Positions 25,707-36,663 of a stretch of 64,000 nucleotides of DNA are shown one piece after another. The stretch is taken from contig NZ_JAFEUM010000003.1 of NCBI RefSeq assembly GCF_016900875.1, positions 1 to 64,000 on the forward strand. The letters run 5' to 3'. The DNA is from Vibrio ulleungensis. Its GTDB lineage: Bacteria; Pseudomonadota; Gammaproteobacteria; Enterobacterales; Vibrionaceae. The notes beneath the pieces were generated by a model, which was given only the letters and a program-made list of their open reading frames with translations, was not told the DNA's origin and did no database searches. The number at the start of each line of letters is the position of its first letter. Position 1 is the first letter of the stretch. A program made the translations under genes and the position numbers.

Positions 25707-26642
25707 ATGCAGGAATTGCGATTTGTATTAATCATTGTCGGTGTACTTGCTATAAGTGCATTGCTATTACATGGAATTTGGACCAGTAAAAAGGAAGGCA
25801 AGGCCAAGTTTTCTGATAAGCCACTTGGCAAAATCAAAACGCCTAAAAAGCCCGAAGTGCCTTTGCCTGATGACGAAGATGTTAAATTGGTCACTAAGCC
25901 AAGTAAGAAAGAACCATCATTTGGTTTAGACCAACATAAAATTTCCGATCCTTTACTCAATGATGAGCACGATTCTGCGGTTATTGTCGATGATTCGATG
26001 GAGCAAACATTTGACGAAGTCATTCATCATGACAATGACGAACCACTGCCATCGATCACCATAGATAAAGATGCCTTTGACGATGATTTCGAAATCAGTG
26101 CACCTCGTACTGTTTCGTCAGCGTCACCAAGCTTTACCCAAGATGACAGCCCAAGCGATGAGTTGAATAACGCATCAGAGCCTGTGGTGGCTGAAGAGCC
26201 AGAAAAAGAGCCAGAAATGCAGGTTATTGTGTTGCATGTTCATGCACTTGGTGATGAGCAATTTGTGGGCACTGAGCTATTCACTAGCATGGAAAATAAT
26301 GGATTGCGCTATGGCGAAATGGATATTTTCCACCGTCATGTTGATATGTCTGGTACTGGACCTGTGCTGTTTAGTGTAGCGAACATGATGCAGCCAGGAA
26401 CATTAGCGCACGATGATCCTGCAACCTTTACGACTAAAGGTATTTCCTTCTTTATGACGCTACCTTGTTATGGTGAAGCGGAACAAACTTTCAAGATAAT
26501 GCTGACGACAGCCCAAAAAATTGCCAATGATTTGGGTGGTAACGTGTTGGATGAGCAGCGAAATATGACCACACCGGATAGGCTCAAGCGCTATCGAAAA
26601 CAAGTGCAAGAATTTGATGCACAGCAAAGCACAGCCAGCTAA
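25707..26642 (+). CDS. zipA: Cell division protein ZipA
   Basis: 311 residues: an N-terminal membrane anchor (about 4-21, LRFVLIIVGVLAISALLLHG), a basic then acidic, P/Q/E-rich flexible linker (about 25-170), and the C-terminal FtsZ-binding domain (about 170-305) with VLHVHALGDEQFVG and DIFHRHVDMSGTGPVLFSVANMMQPG (shown in parts). It tethers FtsZ to the membrane early in division. It is followed by ligA, the usual gammaproteobacterial order, although a hairpin lies between. Confidence 0.95.
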   Translation: MQELRFVLIIVGVLAISALLLHGIWTSKKEGKAKFSDKPLGKIKTPKKPEVPLPDDEDVKLVTKPSKKEPSFGLDQHKISDPLLNDEHDSAVIVDDSMEQTFDEVIHHDNDEPLPSITIDKDAFDDDFEISAPRTVSSASPSFTQDDSPSDELNNASEPVVAEEPEKEPEMQVIVLHVHALGDEQFVGTELFTSMENNGLRYGEMDIFHRHVDMSGTGPVLFSVANMMQPGTLAHDDPATFTTKGISFFMTLPCYGEAEQTFKIMLTTAQKIANDLGGNVLDEQRNMTTPDRLKRYRKQVQEFDAQQSTAS

Positions 26643-26660
26643 TCAAACCCCCTTTTAAAG

Positions 26661-26685
26661 TGGTCCCAGTTGGGGCCATTTTTTT
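26661..26685 (+). terminator. Terminator-like hairpin between zipA and ligA
   Basis: Stem TGGTCCC/GGGGCCA with one G-T pair and T7 after it. It sits 19 bases past the zipA stop and may reduce read-through into ligA. Confidence 0.7.
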
Positions 26686-26687
26686 AA

Positions 26688-28733
<2,046 letters not shown>

Positions 28734-28772
28734 TTCAGCATAGGGCTGAATTTAGGCTGAATAGAAATAATA

Positions 28773-28805
28773 AAAGGGCTGCGAGTATATTCTGCAGCCC
28801 TTTTT
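28773..28805 (+). terminator. Rho-independent terminator after ligA
   Basis: Stem AAAGGGCTGC/GCAGCCCTTT followed by T5 (with T's in the stem end), 40 bases past the stop. Confidence 0.85.
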
Positions 28806-28851
28806 GCATGCACCATACGAGGCGCCTTTCTTTTTAGAACATAGCAGGTAA

Positions 28852-29964
28852 CTAAGTCGGCAACGCTTCGCTCAACTCATTGTTATCTATTGCGTCTGGT
28901 TTAGTTTCTAGCCCATTGTAGGTTTTTGCAATAAATAGGTCTTTCTGTTTCATATTGACCAGCCATTTTGCTTTTGTGACTGCAAAGGGTAATTGCACTA
29001 CGCCAGTTTTAGGACCCGTAGGAACGAGAGCCATTAGTTTTGTCATTGGCTTATAGGCCTTTAACGAACGGTTTTTACGTTGGGCTACGATATTTTTAGC
29101 TAAGAACTCAGCTTGCATGCCTGCGATATAGCCAAGTTTGAAGCTACCGGTGTCAGCCACATCTCCCAAGGCATAAATGTGCTCAAAACCTTCTACTTGC
29201 AAATGCGCGTTCACTTTTACATAGCCTCTGTCATCGAGTGCGGTAGATAGGTTAGTGCGCATAAATTCACTGTTGGGGAGTGTTCCAACGGCCGACAGCA
29301 CTAAGTCAGGTTTTGTAATGTCACCACTCGCTGTGTCTCTATAATGTTGATCTTCTGCGATATAGCTACGGTTGGTTTCAATGGTTACGCCTAAGGCCGT
29401 CAATTGTTGATGTGCCAGTTGTTGCGCTTTTGGCTTCATGGTATCGAGTAGGGCACTTTTATTGTGGGCCAGAGTAACGTTGGCTGACGGGTGCGCATGG
29501 GCGACTTCTCCTGCTAGTTCGACACCCACTATGCCACCACCAAGAATGAGAATATCTTTGGCTGCCGCTAACTCACTATGAATGCTTTGCAACTCGTGTT
29601 CGCGCTCTTGCTTGGACCGTGCCTGATTGCTCTTTGCCATTGGTAGGCTTGGGTAGCGACTTCCTGTTGCGATGATCGCATGCTCAAATGCTATGGTCTC
29701 ACCAGTATCTAAAACCGCATGGTTTGGTGCCAGTGAGTCTATAGAAGCCTGTTTAAACGCGCTGTCTAAAAAATCACTATATCGTTTTCGAGGGGAAGCG
29801 GGCATAGAGTCAGGCGCTGCGGCGTTGCGTAGTGTGGCATAAGTGACTTCAAAATAGTCTTTTTGATCCACAAGTAGAGTATCTATGCCTTGCTTAGCTA
29901 AACGCTGCGCAAGTGCTGCGCCGGCAAACCCACCACCAATGATTAAGTAGTCCGTTTTGTTCAT
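28852..29964 (-). CDS. FAD-dependent NAD(P)H oxidoreductase (NDH-2/AIFM2-like)
   Basis: 370 residues with two Rossmann dinucleotide sites: DYLIIGGGFAGAALAQRL at the N terminus (FAD) and ILILGGGIVGVELAGEV (about residues 136-152, NADH). A further motif, YALGDVADTG (about 262-271), is the FAD-binding aspartate region. The layout fits the NDH-2, AIF-like and nitrite-reductase-like flavoprotein group. The substrate is unknown. It is divergent from a LysR regulator across 142 bases that hold nested palindromes, so this regulator probably controls it. Confidence 0.88.
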   Translation of the reverse strand: MNKTDYLIIGGGFAGAALAQRLAKQGIDTLLVDQKDYFEVTYATLRNAAAPDSMPASPRKRYSDFLDSAFKQASIDSLAPNHAVLDTGETIAFEHAIIATGSRYPSLPMAKSNQARSKQEREHELQSIHSELAAAKDILILGGGIVGVELAGEVAHAHPSANVTLAHNKSALLDTMKPKAQQLAHQQLTALGVTIETNRSYIAEDQHYRDTASGDITKPDLVLSAVGTLPNSEFMRTNLSTALDDRGYVKVNAHLQVEGFEHIYALGDVADTGSFKLGYIAGMQAEFLAKNIVAQRKNRSLKAYKPMTKLMALVPTGPKTGVVQLPFAVTKAKWLVNMKQKDLFIAKTYNGLETKPDAIDNNELSEALPT

Positions 29965-30032
29965 GGTAATCCCCGCTGATTTGATTTATGTTGATTGTAT
30001 ATATTGCCTATTCGCAAATATATAGCCGAAAA

Positions 30033-30058
30033 TGCAAAAATATTTTGCAATATTGCAA
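30033..30058. promoter_or_regulatory. Nested palindromes between FAD oxidoreductase and LysR genes, probable operator
   Basis: A perfect 17-base palindrome, TGCAAAA-ATA-TTTTGCA (30033-30049), overlaps a perfect 14-base one, TTGCAATATTGCAA (30045-30058). Their place between divergent genes, one encoding a LysR protein, fits an autoregulatory operator, but this is untested inference. Confidence 0.55.
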
Positions 30059-30106
30059 GTGTCTGGCATGCGAGTTAGAAGCCGAGCGAATTATGGGAGG
30101 TAGCGG

Positions 30107-30997
30107 GTGAATTGGAGTGATGTTCGAATTGTGTTGGCGGTCGCTGAGCACGGAACACTGCAGCAGGCTGCAGAGGCGTTAAGTGTGAACCATACGACGG
30201 TTTGGCGGCGTTTGCAGGCGCTTGAAAAAAACATGGGTGCTCAGTTGTTTGTCAGTGACCGGCACGGGCATCAATTAACCGATGTCGGCAAACAGATCAT
30301 CCATCATGCACAGACCGTTGCAGATAACATGGAGTCTATCGAGCGGATAGTTTCTGGGGACAAAACAGAGTTGTCGGGTGTTATTAGATTGACAGCCCCC
30401 GTGCATGCAACAAACACATTATTTCCCCGCTTATTAAAAGAGTTTCAACTACTTTACCCTCAAATTCGATTTGAGTTGTTGCTTGATAATGCTGAATTAG
30501 ACATCGAGAAAAGAGAAGCAGATATTGCCATTCGAGGGACTCACAAAGTCCCTGATAACCTTATTGGGCGATGCATTGGGAAAACGAATTGGTCGCTATA
30601 CGTTAGTGATGAGTTGTACCAAGGCCGGTTAATGAGTATCGAAGAAATAAAGCGGTTGCCGTTGATTGGTTATTCTCACTTTAATAACCCTGCAGGGAAA
30701 TGGCATGCAGATACCTTTAAAGAGGTAACCAAAACCGTTGTTTGTGGAGGGTTGGAGAATGGGCGAGGGTTTGCAGAAGTTGGGATGGGGGTGGGGTTAC
30801 TCCCGTCAAATATGGAGACATCACTGCGTGAAATTTATAAACTCCCTGAAGAGCTCGGGGCTGAATTGTGGCTGCTCACCCACCAAGAGATGAGAACCTC
30901 TGCAAAGATTAAGGCGTTGTGGGATTTTTTGTTAGAAAAATTGCTCAATCACGATCAGCTACTGCCAACAAATGATAATGCCAATCAAAGCAATTAA
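30107..30997 (+). CDS. LysR-family transcriptional regulator
   Basis: 296 residues from a GTG at 30107 with GGGAGG upstream. The N-terminal helix-turn-helix reads GTLQQAAEALSVNHTTVWRRLQALE (about 17-41, shown in parts elsewhere), and the effector domain follows from about 90. It is divergent from the FAD oxidoreductase gene and most likely regulates it. The last codons (A-N-Q-S-N) and the TAA come from the MITE-like repeat that starts at 30979, so the element has replaced the original C terminus. The protein therefore lost or gained a few residues at its end, with unknown effect. Confidence 0.88.
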   Translation: MNWSDVRIVLAVAEHGTLQQAAEALSVNHTTVWRRLQALEKNMGAQLFVSDRHGHQLTDVGKQIIHHAQTVADNMESIERIVSGDKTELSGVIRLTAPVHATNTLFPRLLKEFQLLYPQIRFELLLDNAELDIEKREADIAIRGTHKVPDNLIGRCIGKTNWSLYVSDELYQGRLMSIEEIKRLPLIGYSHFNNPAGKWHADTFKEVTKTVVCGGLENGRGFAEVGMGVGLLPSNMETSLREIYKLPEELGAELWLLTHQEMRTSAKIKALWDFLLEKLLNHDQLLPTNDNANQSN

Positions 30998-31136
30998 CCC
31001 TACATTCTTGCTTGCTAAAATCGTTAATAGCTGCGTTAAGGATTTAGCAGTACAACAACTATCTAAGCCAATCTTTGCCTTGCTCTTAGTGATTTTCCGG
31101 CGCAATTTTCTGACCAGTAAATTACGTCGATTGGCA
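30979..31136. repeat. MITE-like repeat, copy 1
   Basis: About 158 bases bounded by TGCCAATC and GATTGGCA, perfect terminal inverted repeats of 8 bases. The inside closely matches copy 2 (44788-44949), including CAAAGCAATTA, ATTCTTGCTTG, AATCTTTGCCTTG and GCAATTTTCTGACCAGT. The end bases differ from copy 2 (TGCC/GGCA against TACC/GGTA), but in both they stay complementary. It contains no gene. It covers the 3' end of the LysR gene. Confidence 0.8.
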
Positions 31137-31172
31137 AAAGATGTTGCCAAGGATAGATTGAACTCAAAAATA

Positions 31173-31207
31173 AAGAGCCTCGGGTTGGGTTAACATCCGA
31201 GGCTCTT
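31173..31207 (-). terminator. Rho-independent terminator after nfeD
   Basis: An 11-base perfect stem AAGAGCCTCGG/CCGAGGCTCTT, followed by TTATTTTT on the minus strand. It ends the qmcA-nfeD operon. Confidence 0.82.
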
Positions 31208-31249
31208 ACAATTACTTGTTAGTTATCAAACATACTTATTTGGAACGAA

Positions 31250-31702
31250 TTACTCTGCTTTGGTCACAAACAGAGTAATTCCGTCGACATCAGTGACTTT
31301 GACCAAGGTGCCTTGCTCCAAATCTTGGTCACAACTTGCACGCCACGTCGAATCGCCCAGCTTTAGTCGAAAATGACCGCGTTGAACGTTCTCGGTAAGA
31401 CGGGTAGTTTTGCCAATCAGCTGTTTCTCTTTCTGGTTAAGGCTACGCTTTGCGTCGGACTGGGTGTCTTTTTTGTGCTGGTAACGCCACCATTGCCACG
31501 TCGTGACCAGTGAAAATACCGCAAAGCAGACCCACTGCATTTCCCAACCTATGGGCAGAACCAAAAGAATAGCCGCCACTAATAGTGCGGACAATCCCAA
31601 CCAAAGAAAGTAGCCTGCAGTGCCTAGTAACTCTCCCGCAAGCAGCAGCAAGCCAAAGGCTAACCAGTGCCAATGGTTCATCTGTTCGAGTAACGTGATC
31701 AT
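31250..31702 (-). CDS. NfeD-family membrane protein
   Basis: 150 residues: three or four hydrophobic segments in the first 75 residues, then a soluble C-terminal OB-fold-like domain with LIGKTTRLTENVQRGHFRLKLGDSTW. This is the short NfeD type (like E. coli YbbK), which works with SPFH proteins. The gene follows the qmcA-like gene by 24 bases, as expected for the conserved SPFH-NfeD partner pair. It probably supports membrane-domain organisation or protease control with its partner. No catalytic residues are visible. Confidence 0.88.
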   Translation of the reverse strand: MITLLEQMNHWHWLAFGLLLLAGELLGTAGYFLWLGLSALLVAAILLVLPIGWEMQWVCFAVFSLVTTWQWWRYQHKKDTQSDAKRSLNQKEKQLIGKTTRLTENVQRGHFRLKLGDSTWRASCDQDLEQGTLVKVTDVDGITLFVTKAE

Positions 31703-31726
31703 AGGCGCTCCTTACAACTCTTTGGG

Positions 31727-32647
31727 TTACTTATCGGTTTTGCTTTGCTGAAACATCTCAGAGATGCCCGCAACCGAGCCCATTAGGCCAGTTGCTTCCA
31801 ACGGTAACATGATGATCTTGCCGTTCTCCGCCTGTCCAATGCTCTTAAGTGCATCGGTATAGCCTTGCGCGATGAAGTAATTAACCGCTTGCATATCACC
31901 TGCCGCAATAGCTTCAGAAACCATCTTAGTCGCATTCGCTTCGGCTTCCGCTTCTCTTTCACGGGCTTCAGCTTGTAAAATAGCGGCCTGCTTCTCACCT
32001 TCAGCACGAAGAATTTCAGATTGCTTATGGCCTTCTGCTTTCAATATTTCGGCCTGACGAATACCTTCAGCTTCTAGTACTTCGGCACGCTTGTTACGCT
32101 CAGCTTTCATCTGCGCGTTCATCGCAGCGGTCAGATCAGCGGGTGGCTGAACATCTTTGATCTCAATACGGGTTACTTTAACGCCCCACGGGTTGGTCGC
32201 TTCGTCTACAATAGAGAGCAAACGCGTATTGATTGAATCGCGCTGGCTAAGCATTTCATCCAGTTCCATTGAACCTAACACGGTACGGAAGTTAGTGAGC
32301 GTTAAGTTGCGGATTGCGTGCTCAAGTTCAGTGACTTCGTACGCGGCTTTAGGTGCATCGATGACCTGTACAAAACAGACCGCATCAATAGTGACGTTGG
32401 CGTTGTCTTTAGAGATGACCTCTTGTGCAGGAATGTCTAAGACACGTTCCATCATGTTGATCTTATTACCAACCTTGTCGATAAAAGGAACGATCAAGTT
32501 TAGGCCAGGGTATAGAGTTTGTGTATAACGTCCAAAACGCTCCACTGTCCAGTTGTACCCTTGTGGTACCGTTTTAATGCCGGCCGCTAAAAATGCTACG
32601 ACCACAAATATAAATACGCCAATGGCAATGAGTGCATCCAATCCCAT
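31727..32647 (-). CDS. qmcA: SPFH/stomatin-family protein (QmcA-like)
   Basis: 306 residues with one N-terminal membrane helix (about 5-25), an SPFH domain (about 25-190, with [21 protein letters not shown] and [12 protein letters not shown]) and a long EA-rich coiled coil (about 190-260). Such proteins form large ring-like oligomers in the membrane; E. coli QmcA acts with HflKC and FtsH in membrane protein turnover. It is operonic with the NfeD-family gene. The E. coli ybbK-qmcA genes also lie near ybbN (cnoX), as here. Confidence 0.92.
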   Translation of the reverse strand: MGLDALIAIGVFIFVVVAFLAAGIKTVPQGYNWTVERFGRYTQTLYPGLNLIVPFIDKVGNKINMMERVLDIPAQEVISKDNANVTIDAVCFVQVIDAPKAAYEVTELEHAIRNLTLTNFRTVLGSMELDEMLSQRDSINTRLLSIVDEATNPWGVKVTRIEIKDVQPPADLTAAMNAQMKAERNKRAEVLEAEGIRQAEILKAEGHKQSEILRAEGEKQAAILQAEAREREAEAEANATKMVSEAIAAGDMQAVNYFIAQGYTDALKSIGQAENGKIIMLPLEATGLMGSVAGISEMFQQSKTDK

Positions 32648-32711
32648 GGTTTTTCCTCGCTAAGTTAAATTGAGCTTACTATACCAAACGTCCGCTAACA
32701 TTCTGATCTTA

Positions 32712-32741
32712 AAAACGAAAATAGGCTGAAAATCAGCCTAT
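32712..32741 (-). terminator. Rho-independent terminator after cnoX
   Basis: Stem ATAGGCTGA/TCAGCCTAT with an AAA loop, followed on the minus strand by TTTTCGTTTTT. Confidence 0.78.
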
Positions 32742-32771
32742 AGTTGTGAGATTTGCGAGCAAGGTTACGCT

Positions 32772-33626
32772 TTAGTATAGGATGGAATACAGCTTTCTTC
32801 GATACGCTTTCGCCACGCTACTCTCTTGCCCAAGCGCGGACATAATGTCCATGAACGATTTTTTAATTTCGCCGTCGTGAGCACCTAAATCTTTCACTAA
32901 AACTTGCCAAAGTAGCTCAAGTGCGTCTTCACTTCGATTCACTTGATGATATTGCGCGGCAAGCTCAATACACAGAGCGAGATCATCAGGCGTTGCTTGT
33001 TGCTGCTGCTCCAGAGCTTGCAGCTCGGGGCTATTTGCAGCTTGTTCGAACAATTCGAGCTTAGCTTGTAGACCTTTATAGTGATTGTCGTGGAACTGCA
33101 TTGGGACAGTGTCTAGCAGCGCTTTTGCATGTTCGATTTGTTGAGTCTCAATCAAGCATTCTGTCATTGCTAATTTTACTTCGCCTTTTTGTTGTAGCTC
33201 GGCATCCAAAGACTGCATCACGGTCAACGCTTTAGCGTGCTCGCCCGAGGTCATGAGTGTGAGAGCTTCTTTAAGCGCAAGCTCATCCTGACTTGGAAGG
33301 TGTTTGGCTAACATCTGTTTAATGGCTTCGATAGGCTGAGGTCCACCCATTCCATCGACGGGCTGGCCATTCACAAACAGCGCAAGTGTAGGCAGTGCTT
33401 GTACACCAAATTGCCCAGCGATCGCTTGTTCTTTTTCACAGTCTAGGGTGGCGAGGTGGAATGCCCCTTGATACTCGTTTACCAACTGATTGAGTGGTGT
33501 CAGCAGCTCTACGCTCTCTTGACTCATCGAAGCCCAAAAGTGGATCAGTACCGGAGTTTGCATTGACATCTCAATGACTTGTTGAATATTGGTGGTGTCA
33601 ATGGCAGTAATATAAGGCGATTGCAT
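32772..33626 (-). CDS. cnoX: CnoX (YbbN) thioredoxin-fold co-chaperone
   Basis: 284 residues: an N-terminal thioredoxin domain (about 1-110) and four C-terminal TPR-like helix pairs (about 115-284). The active-site position reads WASMSQESVE, with no CXXC and no cysteine of the SXXC type known in E. coli, so it can hardly act as a redox enzyme. The domain order matches CnoX, a holdase that delivers clients to GroEL and DnaK in chlorine stress. The nearby qmcA gene is a conserved neighbour. Confidence 0.9.
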   Translation of the reverse strand: MQSPYITAIDTTNIQQVIEMSMQTPVLIHFWASMSQESVELLTPLNQLVNEYQGAFHLATLDCEKEQAIAGQFGVQALPTLALFVNGQPVDGMGGPQPIEAIKQMLAKHLPSQDELALKEALTLMTSGEHAKALTVMQSLDAELQQKGEVKLAMTECLIETQQIEHAKALLDTVPMQFHDNHYKGLQAKLELFEQAANSPELQALEQQQQATPDDLALCIELAAQYHQVNRSEDALELLWQVLVKDLGAHDGEIKKSFMDIMSALGQESSVAKAYRRKLYSILY

Positions 33627-33984
33627 GTTGGATCCTAAACAGCGTATGAGATGCTACTAATATCTTGTCAGATAGCAGATTTTCAAGTCTTGAACTTAAA
33701 AAAAGCGACATGTGAAGGATTTAGCCTAGAAGGCTTCAAGACTTGCTAAAGTAGTGTAGCGGTAGGGAGCTGAGTACACAGACGGTGCTCAAGCTTTATA
33801 ACAAGATTAACACCATCAGCGTTACACAGACACCCAACCAATTTAGTTGGTTTAAACTCATGTGATAACTCTAAATAACCGTATAGTCTGGGAATTATGC
33901 CAACCCTATGTGACGCCAATATTACATTTAGCAATAAAGTGCACTTTTTTGACGCAAGGTACTTAGAGGCTAATGAGTGAGGCG
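33627..33984. other. Intergenic region with an 11-base inverted repeat
   Basis: About 360 bases between cnoX and yfcH, both on the minus strand. A perfect repeat CAAGTCTTGAA (33684-33694) / TTCAAGACTTG (33735-33745) is separated by 40 bases, too far for a simple operator but able to form a long-loop hairpin. No gene is supported here; the cnoX promoter must lie in this stretch. Confidence 0.5.
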
Positions 33985-34902
33985 TTAAAGCGAATAGATC
34001 TGTTTTAATGCTGGCTCTAAGCGAGAATAGGTAAAGTTAAAACCAAGTTCGGTTAATTTCTTTGGGCGAGAGCAGCAGCTGTCTAAAACAAGTGCGGCCG
34101 ATTCTCCCATAATGATTTTCATTGCCCAAGCAGGAACAAAAAACAGATTAGGACGGCGTAAGCGACGGGCTAAAGTTTGACTGAAATCCGCATTAGTTAC
34201 AGGATGGGGAGCATTAAAATTAAACGCCCCATGAGCGCTTGGCGTCTCGAGTAAAAACACGATCCCTTGAACCATATCGTGAAGATGGATCCACGGCAGA
34301 TACTGCTGCCCATTGCCTATTTTACCTCCTACTCCCAATTGAAAAGGCAAGCTCATTTTGGGTAGTGCACCACCATCTTTGCCTAAAACCACCCCGGTGC
34401 GGATAACACACACGCGAGTGTGTTCGGTGCGGGCTTGGAGTGCGATCTCTTCCCATCGTTGACATACTTGGTGGGAAAATTGATTTTTTAGCGTGTCGGT
34501 TTGGTTAAAGGATTCGTCTAGGGAGTGGTGCTGTTGGTCACCATAAAAGCCAACCGCAGAGCCACTAATGAGTGTGTGTGGTGGCGTATCACTCGCCTCA
34601 ATTAGATCAACGAGGTGTTGAGTGACGTTCCAACGGCTATTGCATATCAGTTCTTTCTGAGCGCGGGTCCATCGCTTATTGGCAATGGGTTCACCGGCTA
34701 AATTGATCACAGCATCGACATGATTTAGATCGGTCAGGGTATCCAAACTGGTGATGTAGTCGATTTGGCCATGGTCGATATGCTTTAAGGTTTCTTTTGC
34801 CTGCTCTGGATCGCGCGTGAGCAAAATAATACTGTTGGCTCGCATCGATTTAAGTAGTTCGCGGCCGATAAAGCCGGTTCCACCAGTGACTAACAGTACC
34901 AT
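33985..34902 (-). CDS. yfcH: TIGR01777-family NAD(P)-binding epimerase (YfcH-like)
   Basis: 305 residues from the ATG at 34902, which has GAGGAG upstream; a TTG at 34917 is less likely. The N-terminal Rossmann fold is VLLVTGGTGFIGREL. The family motifs INLAGEPIANKRWT, SGSAVGFYG (containing the serine and tyrosine region) and PWIHLHDMV are present, and a C-terminal extension of the DUF1731 type (about 245-305) follows. The substrate of this extended SDR family is unknown. The nearby yfcE gene is not adjacent. Confidence 0.92.
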   Translation of the reverse strand: MVLLVTGGTGFIGRELLKSMRANSIILLTRDPEQAKETLKHIDHGQIDYITSLDTLTDLNHVDAVINLAGEPIANKRWTRAQKELICNSRWNVTQHLVDLIEASDTPPHTLISGSAVGFYGDQQHHSLDESFNQTDTLKNQFSHQVCQRWEEIALQARTEHTRVCVIRTGVVLGKDGGALPKMSLPFQLGVGGKIGNGQQYLPWIHLHDMVQGIVFLLETPSAHGAFNFNAPHPVTNADFSQTLARRLRRPNLFFVPAWAMKIIMGESAALVLDSCCSRPKKLTELGFNFTYSRLEPALKQIYSL

Positions 34903-35143
34903 GTCGCTTCTCCTCAATGTGTTACCGTTTATTTTAAGTATAGTAATTGCACTGCAAGCACACAGTATAGCGACTAAATTTGATAGAGCTGAATGTTAAG
35001 AGTGTGAAATGTAATACTTTTCAGCTCACACTTTTTACTCTATTCGACTAAAGGTGAGTCCCATTGTGCTCGTGTTTAAGGCACACTAAAAATAAGGTTA
35101 TGGGTGAGCGTCGCTTGCCTTTGATAAAAGTTTAGGAGTCTGG

Positions 35144-35881
35144 ATGGAACCACTTCGAGCACTTTTTCACTCCTTGCTCGCGAGCTTGCGCGACCTGCTG
35201 CCTATTATCTTAGTGATTGCCGTATTTCAATTCCTAGTGCTTGACCAACCGCTTCCCAATTTTCAATCCATTCTTGCCGGACTCGTTTTAGTCGTCTTTG
35301 GCCTAACGCTGTTTGTGTTTGGCCTCGAAATGGGCCTATTCCCCATTGGTGAATCCATGGCGCAAGCTTTTGCCCGAAAAGGTAGCGTCTTTTGGTTGGT
35401 CCTATTTGCCTTTTGCTTGGGGTTTGGCACCACCATTGCCGAGCCTGCACTCACAGCTGTAGCCGATGAGGCGGCGGAAGTCGCAGCTGAAGGGGGTATG
35501 ATCATTAATGGCCTCGACAGTATGGAAGAGTACGCTCTTGGTCTGAGGCTTTCGGTCGCGTTATCGGTAGGGGTCGCCATTGTGTTAGGGGTAGTCCGAA
35601 TCCTTAAGGGATGGCCAATACACGTCATCATTATCGGCGGATATGCGATCATCGTTGTGCTGACGATTTTCGCGCCACAGTCCATCATTGGCGTAGCCTA
35701 TGACTCAGGTGGCGTCACAACATCAACCATTACCGTGCCATTGGTGACCGCTTTAGGGGTCGGACTGGCCTCGTCAATCAAAGGGCGAAACCCGATGATT
35801 GATGGATTTGGGTTGATCGCGTTTGCTTCTCTGCTGCCGATTATGTTTGTGATGCTGTATGGAATGTGGGTGGCCGGATGA
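35144..35881 (+). CDS. umpA: DUF1538 membrane protein A (UmpA-like), probable antiporter subunit
   Basis: 245 residues with seven or so hydrophobic segments. Conserved blocks: [15 protein letters not shown] (about 58-72), [17 protein letters not shown] (about 93-109), [20 protein letters not shown] (about 187-206) and [17 protein letters not shown] (about 214-230). The same blocks recur in the next gene, so the two are tandem paralogues. From memory, a DUF1538 pair named UmpAB from a Halomonas was reported as a two-component Na+(K+)/H+ antiporter; transport by this pair is inference. The start has AGGAG upstream. It is the first gene of a four-gene coupled unit, and its stop overlaps the next start (ATGA). 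Confidence 0.82.
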   Translation: MEPLRALFHSLLASLRDLLPIILVIAVFQFLVLDQPLPNFQSILAGLVLVVFGLTLFVFGLEMGLFPIGESMAQAFARKGSVFWLVLFAFCLGFGTTIAEPALTAVADEAAEVAAEGGMIINGLDSMEEYALGLRLSVALSVGVAIVLGVVRILKGWPIHVIIIGGYAIIVVLTIFAPQSIIGVAYDSGGVTTSTITVPLVTALGVGLASSIKGRNPMIDGFGLIAFASLLPIMFVMLYGMWVAG

Positions 35882-36663
35882 TTCAGACCTTTTTGACCAC
35901 GCTTTATTCCACCATTTTAGATGTGTTCCCCATTGTTGCTATCCTTTTTGGCTTTCAATTGGCGGTGTTAAGGCAACCCGTGGTCCACTTATCCAAGGTG
36001 ATTTTAGGCTTTGTCTATGTGATTGTGGGTTTGGCGCTGTTCTTAATGGGATTAGAAATGGCGTTGTTCCCATTGGGCGAAACCATGGCTTTACAACTGA
36101 CAGAGCCCGCTTTTTTGCAACAGTTCAAGCTCGGTGATGATGTTCATTTAGACTGGGAAGACTACTACTGGGTCTATCTATTTGCGTTTTGCATTGGACT
36201 CAGTACGACCATTGCAGAGCCGTCGCTCATTGCGGTGGCCATCAAAGCAAACCAAGTGTCAGCGGGAAGTATTAGCGTCAATGGATTGCGCTTTGCCGTG
36301 GCCTTAGGGGTCGCAGTTGGCATCACCTTAGGCTGTTATCGAATCGTGGTGGGTGACCCGATTCACTATTATATTATTGGTGGCTATGTCCTCGTGGTCA
36401 TCCAAACCTACTTTGCCCCCAAAATTATCATACCGCTTGCTTACGATTCAGGCGGTGTTACCACCTCAACAGTAACCGTTCCCTTGGTTACAGCTCTGGG
36501 TCTGGGGTTGTCTACAACCGTTCCTGGAAGAAACCCTATGATAGATGGCTTTGGACTGATTGCGTTTGCTAGTCTGTTCCCGATTATTTCGGTGATGGCT
36601 TATGCGCAAATTACCCAATGGCTCAATGCCCGTAATCAACAGCACAAGGATGCTAAATCATGA
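35878..36663 (+). CDS. umpB: DUF1538 membrane protein B (UmpB-like), probable antiporter subunit
   Basis: 261 residues from the ATG at 35878, which overlaps the stop of the first gene as ATGA. It shares with its neighbour the blocks [50 protein letters not shown] and [17 protein letters not shown], but has an extra charged loop near 85-98 ([11 protein letters not shown]). Alternating YDSGG, TTST and IAEP motifs in a repeat fold suggest an ion path lined by polar residues; this is inference. It ends in another ATGA overlap with the P-II gene. The two proteins probably assemble as a heteromer. Confidence 0.82.
   Translation: MIQTFLTTLYSTILDVFPIVAILFGFQLAVLRQPVVHLSKVILGFVYVIVGLALFLMGLEMALFPLGETMALQLTEPAFLQQFKLGDDVHLDWEDYYWVYLFAFCIGLSTTIAEPSLIAVAIKANQVSAGSISVNGLRFAVALGVAVGITLGCYRIVVGDPIHYYIIGGYVLVVIQTYFAPKIIIPLAYDSGGVTTSTVTVPLVTALGLGLSTTVPGRNPMIDGFGLIAFASLFPIISVMAYAQITQWLNARNQQHKDAKS

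Noticed and set aside
30093..30106. GGGAGGTAGCGG resembling an ops element (GGCGGTAGCNT)
   Set aside because: It differs at key positions and serves as the ribosome site of the LysR gene.
30972..31193. A 73-codon frame across the repeat copy 1
   Set aside because: It lies almost wholly within the MITE-like repeat, is not kept in copy 2, and has no ribosome site.
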